A stretch of DNA of 64,000 nt. It comes from Thiobacter sp. AK1 (GTDB lineage: Bacteria; Pseudomonadota; Gammaproteobacteria; Burkholderiales; Thiobacteraceae). Location: positions 1 to 64,000 of the forward strand of contig NZ_JBAJEX010000004.1 of the NCBI RefSeq assembly GCF_039822265.1, given 5' to 3'. Positions 33,350-42,718 of the stretch are shown here, piece by piece. Position 1 is the first letter of the stretch, and each line of letters begins with the position of its first letter. The notes under the pieces were generated by a model. The model saw only the letters and a program-made list of their open reading frames with translations, ran no database searches and was not told the origin of the DNA. The position numbers were made by a program, and so were the translations under genes.

Positions 33350-34660
33350 TCAGCCACGCAGCGCAGCCCGCCGTCCCCGCCTCACGCTTACCCCAGCCAG
33401 AATCGTGAGCCCGATCACGAAATAGCTGCCCACGATGAGGATCGCCAACCTGTGGTTGCCGCGGCTTACCCAAGTGGCCACGCCGTAGGTGAGCGGGCCG
33501 AAGATGGAGGCGAGTTTCACCGCAAAGCCCCACAGCCCGAAGAACTCGGCCCGCCGCGCCGCCGGGCTCAGCAGCCCCACCAGGGCGCGGCCGGCAGACT
33601 GGCTGGCACCCATAGAGATGCCGGCGAGGTTGGCGGCCAGCCAGAACAGGATGGGGCCGCGGGCGATGTAGGCCAGCAGCACCATGAAGATCCAGCCGAC
33701 TAACGTGAGCGCAATCGTCGCCACGTGGCCGATGCGGTCTTGCAGCCAGCCGAACAGCAACGCGCCCAGGGCCGCGGTGATGTTGACCACGAACACCAGC
33801 TCGATGGTCTCGCGCACGGAAAAGCCCATCACCTGCTGGGCATAGATGGCGGCCAGCGCGATCACCGCCTGGATGCCGGCTTGATAAAACAGCGTGCACA
33901 GCAGGAAGCGGAATAGATCGCGAAAGGCGCGCGCCTCGCGCAGGGTGTGGGCCAGGCGCACAAAAGCCTCTCGCACGCGCTGCCCAGCAACCCGCTGCGG
34001 CTGCGGCACGGCGCGTTCCCGCAGAAACAAAAAGGTGGGCGTTGCCGCCAGGGCAAAAAACAGCGCCGTGATGACCATGGTTGCCGGCACGAACTGCACC
34101 GCCGTCTGCCCGCGCGCCTCGGCCCACGCGATGTAGGCTAGGCAGGCGGCCAGGCTCACGAGGCCCCCCAGATAGCCTAAGCTCCAACCCCAGGCCGAGA
34201 CCCGACCGATGGCACGGGGGCGCGCCAGCTCTGGTAGAAAGGCGGCAATCAGATTCTCGCCGGTGCCGTAGAAAAAATTCGACAGCAGAATGAACGCCAC
34301 AGCGGCGCCGAAGCGACCCGGCTCCACGAGGCCCAGGGCCGCAGTGAACAGCACGCAGCCGATGGTGGTGAAAAAAAGCAGGCGCTTCTTCGCAGCCCAG
34401 GCATCGGCGTAGGCGCCGATGACAGGCGCGGTGAGCACGATCAGGGCATAGGAAACCGAGAGCGCCAGCGTCCAGGCGAAGGTGGCCCAGGGGGCATTGC
34501 CCACCACCACCGAAACGAAATACGCATTGAACACCGCAGTGATGACCACCGTGGTGTAGCCGGAGTTGGCAAAATCGTAGAGCGCCCACGCCCACATCTC
34601 GCGTGGCGCCACGCCGGGATTGAGGAAGGATGCGAAGAGCGGGCGAGCCATGCGCGCCAA
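33350..34660 (-). CDS. MFS transporter of the UMF1/Atg22-like group
   Basis: The 436-residue protein has about 12 hydrophobic segments and begins with the UMF1 signature 'WALYDFANSGYTTVV' (residues about 25-39), followed by 'APVIGAYADAWAAKKRLLFF' and 'LSNFFYGTGENLIAAFLPELA'. These are conserved in the UMF1 subfamily of the major facilitator superfamily, whose substrates in bacteria are unknown. Two Met codons 9 bp apart could serve as start (34660 or 34651). It is convergent with nothing and precedes the glycosyltransferase on the same strand by 38 bp, so the two may be co-transcribed. Confidence 0.85.
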   Translation of the reverse strand: MARMARPLFASFLNPGVAPREMWAWALYDFANSGYTTVVITAVFNAYFVSVVVGNAPWATFAWTLALSVSYALIVLTAPVIGAYADAWAAKKRLLFFTTIGCVLFTAALGLVEPGRFGAAVAFILLSNFFYGTGENLIAAFLPELARPRAIGRVSAWGWSLGYLGGLVSLAACLAYIAWAEARGQTAVQFVPATMVITALFFALAATPTFLFLRERAVPQPQRVAGQRVREAFVRLAHTLREARAFRDLFRFLLCTLFYQAGIQAVIALAAIYAQQVMGFSVRETIELVFVVNITAALGALLFGWLQDRIGHVATIALTLVGWIFMVLLAYIARGPILFWLAANLAGISMGASQSAGRALVGLLSPAARRAEFFGLWGFAVKLASIFGPLTYGVATWVSRGNHRLAILIVGSYFVIGLTILAGVSVRRGRRAALRG

Positions 34661-34805
34661 GCATACCCCACGCCCTACGTGTGGGCATCCATTGAGCTAC
34701 GGGCCGTCGCCGCGCGTGTCGGTTTACCTTACCCGCGCAAAGCGTTACGCTCAGCTCTGTTCGATCTTTCTGCGCCCAGATTACCCCTTAGGGCGCGAGA
34801 TGGTC

Positions 34806-34890
34806 GCAGGCCAGGTTGAACACTTGGCCGCGAAGTGGGGCCGCCCACACCCGCGTAAGCGCGGGTGGCATCTCATAAAGTTATGAATGT
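34806..34890. repeat. Dispersed intergenic repeat, copy B
   Basis: Counterpart of the repeat at 548-655. The hairpin here is CACCCGCG-TAAG-CGCGGGTG, a perfect 8-bp stem with a 4-nt loop, so the structure is kept although the sequence differs from copy A. The rest of the 284-bp gap 34689-34972 shows no gene. Confidence 0.5.
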
Positions 34891-34972
34891 CTGGGCCGCG
34901 CAGTGCCTTGGGCACTCGCCAGTCTACATCGGGCACGCGCCGGTCCAATGGATAATCCGGATTGAAGACACG

Positions 34973-36175
34973 ATGGAAAACACCGATCTCTCCCGTCTTA
35001 CCCTCTCACGGGACATTCCACGGCCGCGACGGCGGCGCTGGCCCCTGCTTTTGGGTGTCCTGATTCTAGCCGCGGCTCTTTTTGCCTGGTGGTTCACCGC
35101 CAAGCGGGCAATTCCAGTGCAGAGTACCCGTGTGACCCTCGCCTGGCCCTCCCAAGCGCTGACCGTCATCAATGCCACCGGCTATGTCACCGCGGCGCGC
35201 AAGGCGTCGGTGGCCTCCAAGGCGTCTGGCCGTCTGGAATGGCTGGGGGTGACCGAAGGCAGCCGGGTACGCGCGGGCGAGGTGATCGCCCGCCTGGAGA
35301 ATGCCGATCTATTGGCCCAGGTGCGGCAAGCCGAGGCCAATGTCCGCGTGGCTAAAGGTCAACGGGAACAAGCCGCCGCCGAATGGCGCGATGCCGCCCG
35401 CGCCTTGGCCCGCGCCCGCGAGCTATTCGCGCGGCGCTTCCTCGCCGAATCCGCTTTGGATGCGGCGCTCGCGCGCGAAGACAAGGCGCGCGCCGCCCTC
35501 GCCTCCAGCGAGGCGGCGCTGGCCGCGGCGCAAGCGGCGCTTGCCAACGTGCGTGTGCTGTTGGATTACACCGCGATCCGCGCGCCTTTCGATGGGGTGG
35601 TACTCAGCAAGCACGCCAACGTGGGCGATGTAATCACGCCTTTCACCTCGGCACTGGAAGCGAAGGGCGCGGTGGTGACGCTCGCCGACATGTCCACGCT
35701 GGAAGTGGAAGCGGACGTGTCAGAGTCCAACCTGCAGGCAGTGAAGGTGGGCCAGCCCTGCGAGATCCAGCTCGATGCGATTCCTGATGCACGTTTTACC
35801 GGGCGTGTCTCACGCATCGTACCCACCGTGGACCGCACCAAGGCCACCGTCCTGGTCAAGGTGGCCTTCGATCGTCTCGACCAACGTGTGTTACCTGATA
35901 TGGCCGCCAAGGTGGCCTTTCTGTCCCGTCCCTTGCGCGCGCAGGAACATCAGCCCCGGCCCGCCCTGCCCGCCGCGGCGGTGATGCGGCGGGATGGCCG
36001 CGCCGTAGTGCTGCGCATCGATAAGGGCCGGGCGCGCGAGGTGCCCGTCACCCTAGGGGAGAGCCTTGGCGATCTGGTGGTCATCGATGGGGGACTCAGC
36101 CCCGGCGAGACCGTGGTGCTCCATCCCGGCACTCTGCGCGATGGTAGCCGGGTCCGCATTGCAGAAAAAGAGTGA
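34973..36175 (+). CDS. Periplasmic adaptor (HlyD/MacA-like) of an ABC export system
   Basis: The 400-residue membrane-fusion protein has an inner-membrane anchor (residues 25-42), a split lipoyl domain ('ARKASVASKASGRLEWLGV' and 'YTAIRAPFDGVVLSKHANVG'), and an Ala-rich alpha hairpin between them (about 100-195). The beta-barrel and membrane-proximal domains ('LEVEADVSESNLQAVKVGQ', 'FTGRVSRIVPTVD') follow. It would bridge the inner-membrane transporter to an outer-membrane channel. First gene of a four-gene operon with the ATPase and two FtsX-like permeases. No TolC-type gene is adjacent. Start chosen at MENTDLS; the frame upstream overlaps the intergenic repeat. Confidence 0.9.
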   Translation: MENTDLSRLTLSRDIPRPRRRRWPLLLGVLILAAALFAWWFTAKRAIPVQSTRVTLAWPSQALTVINATGYVTAARKASVASKASGRLEWLGVTEGSRVRAGEVIARLENADLLAQVRQAEANVRVAKGQREQAAAEWRDAARALARARELFARRFLAESALDAALAREDKARAALASSEAALAAAQAALANVRVLLDYTAIRAPFDGVVLSKHANVGDVITPFTSALEAKGAVVTLADMSTLEVEADVSESNLQAVKVGQPCEIQLDAIPDARFTGRVSRIVPTVDRTKATVLVKVAFDRLDQRVLPDMAAKVAFLSRPLRAQEHQPRPALPAAAVMRRDGRAVVLRIDKGRAREVPVTLGESLGDLVVIDGGLSPGETVVLHPGTLRDGSRVRIAEKE

Positions 36176-36253
36176 TGGTTCGCTCTTCCATCGCTTCTGC
36201 GCTGGCTGCACGTGCTAACTAGCCCTGCTTTCCAACTTTTCCAGGTCCACGCC

Positions 36254-36949
36254 ATGTCCGATGAGAAGAAGCCGCTGGTGCTCATACGCCATTTGCGCAA
36301 AGCCTACCGCCGTGGGACACAAGTGGTACCGGTGCTGGACGACATCAGTTTCGACATCGAACGCGGAGAATTCCTTGGTCTGATGGGCCCGTCGGGCTCC
36401 GGCAAGACCACCCTACTCAATCTCATCGCCGGCATCGACCACCCGGACGCGGGTCGCATCAGCGTCGATGGCATCGACATCACCCGCCTCGACGAGGAGA
36501 CCCTCGCCGCCTGGCGTGCGCGTCATGTGGGCTTCATCTTCCAGTTCTACAACCTGATGCCCGTACTGACCGCCCTGGAGAACGTGGCGTTGCCGCTCAT
36601 CCTCTTTGGTCTGTCGCGGCGCGAGCGGCAGGAGCGGGCGAGCCTAGCCCTGTCCATGGTGGGACTGGCCGACCGCATGGACCATTATCCCGCCCAGCTC
36701 TCGGGCGGGCAGCAGCAGCGGGTGGCTATTGCCCGCGCCATCATCACCGATCCCACGCTGATCGTGGCGGATGAGCCGACCGGCGATCTGGATCGCCAGT
36801 CCGGCCAAGATATCCTGGATTTGCTCGAGCGCCTCAACCAGGAACTCGGCAAGACCATCATCATGGTCACCCACGACCCCAAGGCGGCCGAGCGAGCCCA
36901 CCGCCTGCGGCATTTGGACAAGGGCGTGCTCACCCATGACCCGGCGTGA
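36254..36949 (+). CDS. ABC transporter ATPase, MacB/LolD-like
   Basis: The 231-residue protein has Walker [10 protein letters not shown] (about 47-55), the Q-loop '[10 protein letters not shown]', signature [14 protein letters not shown] and Walker B '[12 protein letters not shown]', all intact. The '[14 protein letters not shown]' stretch is typical of the MacB/LolD/DevA group that drives mechanotransmission-type exporters. It lies between the adaptor gene (78 bp upstream) and the first permease gene (3 bp downstream). Confidence 0.93.
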   Translation: MSDEKKPLVLIRHLRKAYRRGTQVVPVLDDISFDIERGEFLGLMGPSGSGKTTLLNLIAGIDHPDAGRISVDGIDITRLDEETLAAWRARHVGFIFQFYNLMPVLTALENVALPLILFGLSRRERQERASLALSMVGLADRMDHYPAQLSGGQQQRVAIARAIITDPTLIVADEPTGDLDRQSGQDILDLLERLNQELGKTIIMVTHDPKAAERAHRLRHLDKGVLTHDPA

Positions 36950-36952
36950 GCC

Positions 36953-38107
36953 ATGCTGCTCAAACTCATTCTGAAGAATGTCTTCCGCCACCGGTTGCGC
37001 AGCGGGCTCACGCTGCTGGGCGTGACGGTGGCGGTGCTCGCCTTCGGCTTGCTGCAAACCGTGGTGGGGGCCTGGTATGCGGCCGCGGAGGCCACCTCGA
37101 TGAGCCGATTGGTGACCCGTAATGCGATCTCCCTGGTGTTTCCCCTGCCGCTTTCCTATCTGCAAAAAATCCGCGCCGTGCCCGGTGTAACCCAGGTTTC
37201 CCATTCCAACTGGTTCGGCGGCGTCTATGTCAGCGAGCGCAATTTCTTTCCCCAGTTCGCGGTGGACGCAGCCAGCTACTTCCGGCTCTATCCCGAATTC
37301 ATCGTGCAACCCGCACAGATGCAGGCCTTCCTGCGCGACCGGCAAGGCGCGGTGGTGGGGCGCAAGCTTGCCCAGCGCTTCGGTTGGCGGTTAGGCGACA
37401 CGGTGAGCCTGCGTGGCACCATCTGGCCGGGTACCTGGCGCTTCACCATCCGCGGCATCTACCGCGGCGCGGAAGCCAGCACCGATGAGGGGCTGTTCTT
37501 TTTCCACTGGGCCTATCTCAACGAGACCGCCAAGCGCAACTTCCCCCGCCGCGCCAACACGGTGGGCGTGTTCATCGTAGGCATCGACGATGCCAGCCGC
37601 GCCGCGGCGATTTCTAACGCACTCGATGCGCTATTCCGCAACTCACTGGCCGAAACCCGCACCGAAACGGAAAAGGCCTTCCAGCTTTCCTTCGTGTCCA
37701 TGACCGAGGCCATTCTCCTTGCCATTCAGACTGTCTCCTACGTGGTGATCGTGATCATCCTGGCGGTGATGGCCAATACCATGGCGATGAGTGCCCGCGA
37801 ACGCCTGGCGGAGTACGCCACCCTCAAGGCGCTCGGCTTCGGTCCCGGCTTCGTGCGGCTGTTGGTCTATGGCGAATCACTGGCCATCGCCCTGCTGGGC
37901 GGGGCAATGGCCATGGCTCTCACCTTTCCCGCGAGCGACGCTTTCGGCAGGCAACTCGCCAGTCTGTTTCCAGTTTTCCGGGTCCAGCCTCAGACCCTGG
38001 GACTGCAGGCCTTGGCTGCATTGCTGGTGGGGTTCATCGCCGCGCTGGTGCCGGCCGAGAAAGGCGCGCGCGTAAACATCGTCGCTGGATTGCGGAGTAT
38101 TGGTTGA
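36953..38107 (+). CDS. FtsX-like ABC permease, first of two
   Basis: The 384-residue protein shows the MacB/FtsX topology: one N-terminal transmembrane helix (about 15-38), a large periplasmic domain (about 40-260), then three transmembrane helices with '[24 protein letters not shown]' before the third. It starts 3 bp after the ATPase gene and overlaps the next permease gene. Two different permeases imply a heterodimeric transporter. The cargo is unknown. Confidence 0.88.
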   Translation: MLLKLILKNVFRHRLRSGLTLLGVTVAVLAFGLLQTVVGAWYAAAEATSMSRLVTRNAISLVFPLPLSYLQKIRAVPGVTQVSHSNWFGGVYVSERNFFPQFAVDAASYFRLYPEFIVQPAQMQAFLRDRQGAVVGRKLAQRFGWRLGDTVSLRGTIWPGTWRFTIRGIYRGAEASTDEGLFFFHWAYLNETAKRNFPRRANTVGVFIVGIDDASRAAAISNALDALFRNSLAETRTETEKAFQLSFVSMTEAILLAIQTVSYVVIVIILAVMANTMAMSARERLAEYATLKALGFGPGFVRLLVYGESLAIALLGGAMAMALTFPASDAFGRQLASLFPVFRVQPQTLGLQALAALLVGFIAALVPAEKGARVNIVAGLRSIG

Positions 38108-39282
38108 TGACAGGGCTGGGCGTACCCTTCTCCTACGTGGCGCGCAACCTGGCCACGCGGCGTGCCACCACGCTGCTCACGGCGAGCGGCATGGCGCTGG
38201 TGGTGTTCGTGTTCGCCACCGTGCTCATGCTGAGCGAGGGCTTGCGCGCGGCATTGGTCCAAAGCGGCTCCCCGGACAACGCGGTGGTCATCCGGCGCGG
38301 TGCCCAGACCGAAGTGCAAAGCGGCGTCGAGCGCGCCCAAGCGGCCATCGTGGAAAGCCAGCCGGAAGTGGCTTTCGACGCGCACGGCCAGCTACTCGCT
38401 TCCCGAGAGATCGTGGTGCTCATCAGCCTACGCAAGCGGGCGGGAGACGGCCCGGCCAACGTCACCATTCGTGGCGTGGGGCCGCAGGGTGCCGCCTTGC
38501 GACCACAGGTGCGACTCACGGACGGGCGGCCATTTCGCCCGGGCGCTTCGGAGGTCATCGCCGGTCGCAACGTGGCGGCGCGCTTCCAGGGCGCGGGGCT
38601 GGGCGAGACGCTGCGCTTCGGTCAGCGGGAATGGCGCGTGGTGGGCCTATTCGATGCCGGCGGCAGCGCCTTTGATTCCGAAATCTGGGGCGATGCCGAT
38701 CAGCTCATGCAGGCCTTCCGCCGCCCGGCCTATTCTTCCGTGATCGTGCGCCTGCGTAACCCACAGGCCTTCGATGCCTTTCAGGCGCGGCTTGCCTCCG
38801 ACCCACGCCTGACGGTGGAAACCAAGCGGGAGACGCGCTTCTATGCCGACCAGTCGGAGACCCTCGCCCGCTTCATCGAAATCCTGGGGCTTGCGCTGGC
38901 AGTGATTTTTTCCGCAGGAGCCACCATCGGCGCCATGATCACCATGTACGCGGCAGTGGCCAACCGCACGCAAGAGATCGGCACCCTGCGCGCGCTGGGC
39001 TTCACGCGCCGGCGCATCCTCACCGCCTTCCTCGCGGAATCACTGCTTTTGGCACTCATCGGCGGCGTGATCGGGGTAGTGGCCGCCTCCTTCATGCAGG
39101 TGTTCACCCTGTCCACCATGAACTGGCAAACTTTTGCCGAGATCGCCTTCGGTTTTCGCCTCACGCCAAGGATCGTCGCCGCCTCGCTAGGGTTTGCGTT
39201 GGCGATGGGTGTGGCAGGTGGCTTTCTGCCTGCTCTGCGCGCGGCGCGCCTGAACATCGTGGACGCGCTACGTGCCGCGTGA
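38107..39282 (+). CDS. FtsX-like ABC permease, second of two
   Basis: The 391-residue protein has the same topology as its neighbour, with the conserved 'NRTQEIGTLRALGFTRRRIL' cytoplasmic helix near residue 295-315 and three C-terminal transmembrane helices. The ATG overlaps the previous stop (TGATG), so the two subunits are likely made in equal amounts. The protein ends in 'RAARLNIVDALRAA', the common C-terminus of this family. Confidence 0.88.
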   Translation: MTGLGVPFSYVARNLATRRATTLLTASGMALVVFVFATVLMLSEGLRAALVQSGSPDNAVVIRRGAQTEVQSGVERAQAAIVESQPEVAFDAHGQLLASREIVVLISLRKRAGDGPANVTIRGVGPQGAALRPQVRLTDGRPFRPGASEVIAGRNVAARFQGAGLGETLRFGQREWRVVGLFDAGGSAFDSEIWGDADQLMQAFRRPAYSSVIVRLRNPQAFDAFQARLASDPRLTVETKRETRFYADQSETLARFIEILGLALAVIFSAGATIGAMITMYAAVANRTQEIGTLRALGFTRRRILTAFLAESLLLALIGGVIGVVAASFMQVFTLSTMNWQTFAEIAFGFRLTPRIVAASLGFALAMGVAGGFLPALRAARLNIVDALRAA

Positions 39283-39283
39283 A

Positions 39284-39622
39284 TCAGTGGCCCCAGGCGG
39301 CGCGCACCTGGGTCTCGGCCTGTTCCACCCGCTTGCGCGCGGCGGCCAGCCCTTCGCGCCGAGCCTGTACTTGGCTCTCCGCCGCTTGTCGCGCCGCCTG
39401 TGCCTCCTTGAGTTGCCGCGTCAGGGTTTCCTCCCGTCGCCGGGCGTCGGCGAGGTCTTGTTCCGCCAGCCGCAGGGTCCGCTCCGCCTCGGCTTGCTCC
39501 TTGCGGGCAAGTTCAAGTCGCATCTGCGCGGCGCGCGCGGCGGTCTCCGAGACCGGGCGCTCCGCCCAGGCCCAAGTAGGCAGACATAGCGTGGCGATCA
39601 ACACCCATTCAATGCGCGTCAT
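39284..39622 (-). CDS. Small secreted coiled-coil protein
   Basis: The 112-residue protein begins with a signal peptide (MTRIEWVLIATLCLPTWAWA, cleavage after AWA). The rest is one long Ala/Arg/Glu-rich helix with heptads (about 30-110), a periplasmic coiled coil. It converges tail to tail with the second permease, only 1 bp apart. The start overlaps the end of the upstream gene by 14 bp, so the two minus-strand genes are probably co-translated. No family was recognised. Confidence 0.65.
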   Translation of the reverse strand: MTRIEWVLIATLCLPTWAWAERPVSETAARAAQMRLELARKEQAEAERTLRLAEQDLADARRREETLTRQLKEAQAARQAAESQVQARREGLAAARKRVEQAETQVRAAWGH

Positions 39623-39974
39623 AACCGAAAGCTCCGCGCCAGGTTCCATCCTGGTAGTCGATGCTGAGCCAGCTGGGTTGGAAGGCTTCGACATGGCACA
39701 CCTCGACCTCCGTGAGCGGCGGGGGCCCATCGGCCACCTTGGCTCCACAGGCCTTGGCCACCACGGGGCGGAAACGCACGTAGAGCTTTTCGCTCACGCA
39801 CACCGCATCGGACTCACCCGCCAGAGACCGGAAACGCACCGCTTTGCGGATAAGACAGCTGAAATAAAGTTCCATCTCCGCCACCAGCGGTTCGGCCAGG
39901 TTCGCCAACGCCGCCTCTGCGCGCGGCGAAAGCACTATGTCGAGCGGCTTGCGGTGGAGCAGGATGCTGGGCAT
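39609..39974 (-). CDS. Hypothetical protein, 121 aa
   Basis: The product begins MPSILLHRKPLDIVLSPRAE, has one Cys in 'LYFSCLIRKAVRF', two more in 'DAVCVSEK' and 'KACGAKV', and a C-terminal 'CHVEAFQPSWLSIDYQDG'. A GGAGG ribosome binding site lies 8 bp before the ATG; a GTG 9 bp upstream is an alternative. No transmembrane segment or signal peptide was seen. I do not recognise the family. Confidence 0.6.
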   Translation of the reverse strand: MPSILLHRKPLDIVLSPRAEAALANLAEPLVAEMELYFSCLIRKAVRFRSLAGESDAVCVSEKLYVRFRPVVAKACGAKVADGPPPLTEVEVCHVEAFQPSWLSIDYQDGTWRGAFGYDAH

Positions 39975-40054
39975 GGCGAACACCTCCGCAGGGATGGGGG
40001 AAAATTATCCGGCAGGAAATGATCTTCTCCCGCCTCCACAGGGTTGATGCCTTC

Positions 40055-40160
40055 GTCATCATTCCAGCCAATATCGCCGCAAGCCGGAATCCAGGACATC
40101 ATCCAAACCGCAGCAATCCCCGCCTGCGTTCCGGCTTGCGCGGGAATGGCGATCTCGGGG
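40055..40160. repeat. Degenerate palindromic repeat in a 332-bp gap
   Basis: Arms read 'gccgcaagccggaatccagga' and 'gcgttccggcttgcgcgggaatgg', an intergenic hairpin related to the MITE interior. No gene was found in 39975-40306. Confidence 0.45.
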
Positions 40161-40306
40161 TAGGCTCAACAACCCTTGTCAGTCTCGATGGAATTATCTC
40201 TACGGCAATGGCAAATTTGTCAACGCTTAAGACGGACCGCGCGTTACCGGCATGCGGCATGGGAAATGTTCCCGTGCCCAGCTTGAGTCGATCAAAGGAG
40301 ACCATC

Positions 40307-40567
40307 ATGCGTAAGTTGTTCATCCTCATCCTCGCCACCGGTGCGCTCGCCAGCTTTGGCGCCCAGGCCGCCAACCCCCATCGCGCCACGCCTGCCACCC
40401 CCGCCGAACCGGCCATGCCCGCGCCCCACGACATGGGGCGGCCCGCAGAGCCACCCAAGGCCACCCCGGCCACCCCCGCCGAACCGGCCATGCCCGCGCC
40501 CCACGAGAACGAAGGCCGGCACAAGGGTGCCGACAAGGGCAAAAAGAAAGGCCACGACAAGCATTGA
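40307..40567 (+). CDS. Small secreted Pro/Ala/His/Lys-rich repeat protein
   Basis: The 86-residue product has a signal peptide (MRKLFILILATGALASFGAQA). Two near-identical repeats of 'ATPATPAEPAMPAPH' follow, then a basic tail rich in Lys, His and Asp (KGADKGKKKGHDKH). GGAG precedes the start. The composition suggests an extended periplasmic or metal-binding peptide; that is inference. No family was recognised. The repeats are also nearly identical at the nucleotide level, so the region is a candidate for length variation. Confidence 0.7.
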   Translation: MRKLFILILATGALASFGAQAANPHRATPATPAEPAMPAPHDMGRPAEPPKATPATPAEPAMPAPHENEGRHKGADKGKKKGHDKH

Positions 40568-40714
40568 CATCCCACCCCAGGGTCACGCCCTGGATCCAAA
40601 CCAGGCGTGACCCGCACCCCTCTCTCCAGGGCGTAGCCACCATACCCGCGACAGCAGAACGCTCGCCCATAGCGCGCGAGGAAGTGGCAGAAAGGTCGCG
40701 CACTCAGCTGATTC

Positions 40715-41128
40715 TCAATCTTTACGCAAGGCGTCGCGGATCTCACGCAAAAGCTGGACGTCCTCCGCCGGCGAGGCAGGCGCAGGCGGCGTTGCGCGTT
40801 TGACCCGATTGTAGAACTTGGCCACCAGAAAGAGAGCGAAGGCGACGATCACGAAATCGACCACTGCGTTGAGAAACGCGCCATAGCGCAGGATCGGCGC
40901 GCCTGCCTTCTCGGCAGCCTCGAGGCTGGGGTAACCGCGGCCACTGAGGTCGATGTATAGCTGCGCAAAATCCACCCCGCCAAGCAGCATGCCGATGGGG
41001 GGCATCAGAATGTCCTTGACGAAAGCGTTGACCAGCTTGCCGAAAGCCGCCCCAATGACCACGCCAACGGCCAAATCGACCACATTCCCCCGTGTGATGA
41101 ACTCCTTGAACTCCTGAGTGATGGGCAT
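40715..41128 (-). CDS. mscL: Large-conductance mechanosensitive channel
   Basis: The 137-residue protein is a full MscL: '[28 protein letters not shown]' (N-terminal helix and TM1), a periplasmic loop with '[19 protein letters not shown]', TM2 '[16 protein letters not shown]', and the C-terminal helix '[17 protein letters not shown]'. AGGAGG lies 6 bp before the start. It opens under hypo-osmotic shock to release solutes. Confidence 0.97.
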   Translation of the reverse strand: MPITQEFKEFITRGNVVDLAVGVVIGAAFGKLVNAFVKDILMPPIGMLLGGVDFAQLYIDLSGRGYPSLEAAEKAGAPILRYGAFLNAVVDFVIVAFALFLVAKFYNRVKRATPPAPASPAEDVQLLREIRDALRKD

Positions 41129-41354
41129 GCGGATCCTCCTTCTTTTCGAGTTACCAGACTCAATGATCGGCCGCGTGCTTCCATCGACATGGCCGCGACC
41201 CGCGGCAGCATCGTCACGCCCACGCCGATGGGCCCTTCGCCGCATGGGACTTTTGCTGGGCTTCCCCGTCGCAGGCGATGACATGGAGACCGTGGAGGCC
41301 CACTCGCCTGGATGCCCATTGGCAGCACTGCGACCTGAACCAGCATACCGTTCG

Positions 41355-41475
41355 CCGCAGGCGACCGGGAATCCAGAGGCGGCGCGGGTCGTGCGCACGT
41401 GGAGCTGGATTCCCGCCTGCGCAGGCATGACGGCCCGGGCGGAGCGTGTCACCTACTTGCGTAAGCTTCGATGGT
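41355..41475. repeat. Degenerate MITE-like repeat
   Basis: Contains 'ggattcccgcctgcgcaggc', then 'gtgtcacctacttgcgtaagc', which match the right half of the 147-bp MITE in reverse order of decay. It lies in the 363-bp gap 41129-41491, otherwise without visible gene. Confidence 0.45.
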
Positions 41476-41491
41476 TACACCCCATGACGCT

Positions 41492-42457
41492 TCACTGGCC
41501 GCCCACGTTGCCCAGCCAGAATACCTGATCCATGCCAAGAAACTCGTCGTAGGGAATATAGTGGGAGCCGTCGCAGGAAAAGGTGAGGCCGACGATTCCG
41601 TTGAAGAGATTGAGCGTGCCTGAACGCAGATAAAACATCTCGTCCATGAAACGCAGGGCCCTGAGCTGGGTGAGCACCGGCCGGATCGCCTCCCTGGGCA
41701 CCACCGTGCCTTCCGGATAGGGACGCCGCGGATAGGCAAGACAACTGTCGGGCGAGACCAGGGCATCGATGTCCAAAAGCCGGTAGCGGTAAGGGTCATC
41801 GAAAACCCACAGCACCGCGCGACTGCTGGAAAAATGCAGGATCACGTGGAACACCCCGTGGTCCACCATCAGCTCCTCCACCACCGCCAGCACGGTATCG
41901 ATCCTGCGATCCATTTCGCTCTCGGTGCGCGTCTGGTGGAAGACCGTGCCGCGAATCGAGGGATCCCCCTTGATCTGCCGCCAATAGCGCGGCTCCTCAT
42001 AGAGCTCGCGGGTGAGCGGCAAATCATGCAGGAAAAAATCGGCGCCAATGAAACCCAGCACCATGCCGGAATCGTCGCGCACGAGCTGAATCGCCGTCAG
42101 GGCAGGGCGCTTTTCGCGCAGGTTGATATAGGCCTGGGACAGGCGAAAGCCCTCCGCGGGCACCGCCTCGCGCAGATAGGGACGCTCGGAGCGATCGCGC
42201 CCGTAGTCCGCCTGCACGATGCCCTCATGTCCCACGTTGTCGCTGATCTGCACGCCGTGGACATCTAGGGCGTAGAGGTATTTGCAGTGGGGCACGCGCG
42301 CTAGAAGGTTTTGCAGCACGCTATCGAGTTCCGCCCGCCGCGGCCAGACACGCGCCGCCGCGCGCGCCACCTCACGCAGGGGTGCCTGAAGCAGCGCTTT
42401 CAACTCCCGTCGCTGCGCCGCGATGCTTTCTTGCAAGGTTTCCTTGGGGGGATGCAT
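41492..42457 (-). CDS. PDC/Cache-type sensor-domain protein
   Basis: The 321-residue protein has no signal peptide or transmembrane segment. Its central region (about 55-160) reads 'YLYALDVHGVQISDNVG', 'YGRDRSERPYLREAV' and 'LTAIQLVRDDSGMVLGFIGADF', a PDC/Cache-type ligand-binding fold, usually periplasmic. A second domain (about 180-321) is unassigned. A sensor domain without a membrane anchor or output domain is unusual. The start is at MHPPKE. Confidence 0.7.
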   Translation of the reverse strand: MHPPKETLQESIAAQRRELKALLQAPLREVARAAARVWPRRAELDSVLQNLLARVPHCKYLYALDVHGVQISDNVGHEGIVQADYGRDRSERPYLREAVPAEGFRLSQAYINLREKRPALTAIQLVRDDSGMVLGFIGADFFLHDLPLTRELYEEPRYWRQIKGDPSIRGTVFHQTRTESEMDRRIDTVLAVVEELMVDHGVFHVILHFSSSRAVLWVFDDPYRYRLLDIDALVSPDSCLAYPRRPYPEGTVVPREAIRPVLTQLRALRFMDEMFYLRSGTLNLFNGIVGLTFSCDGSHYIPYDEFLGMDQVFWLGNVGGQ

Positions 42458-42577
42458 GGACGCCAGGATACCGGCATCCTGTTACAAGTTGAATCCCTGC
42501 TCAACTAGAGCAACGGGGCGCCCTGTATCGCGGGTTAAGCCACTCTCGCACTGCTCTGGGAGGGGCTTGAGTGCTGT

Positions 42578-42645
42578 GGGCGGCACCCTAGCGGCGGTGG
42601 GCAAGCTTCAATGGGTTCATCGCGGCTAAAGCCGCTCCCACATGA
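42578..42645. repeat. REP-type composite repeat, copy 1
   Basis: Contains GGGCAAGCTTCAATGG and the palindrome CGCGGCTAAAGCCGCTCCCAC, both recurring at 43957-44048. The CGCGGCTAAAGCCGC hairpin is the core of a widespread REP class. Confidence 0.7.
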
Positions 42646-42718
42646 GCCCTCCCACATTGGCGGCGCGCACAATGTCCCCCTGCGCGGCCCACCCCTGCGG
42701 GGCGCCGCACCCAATGCT

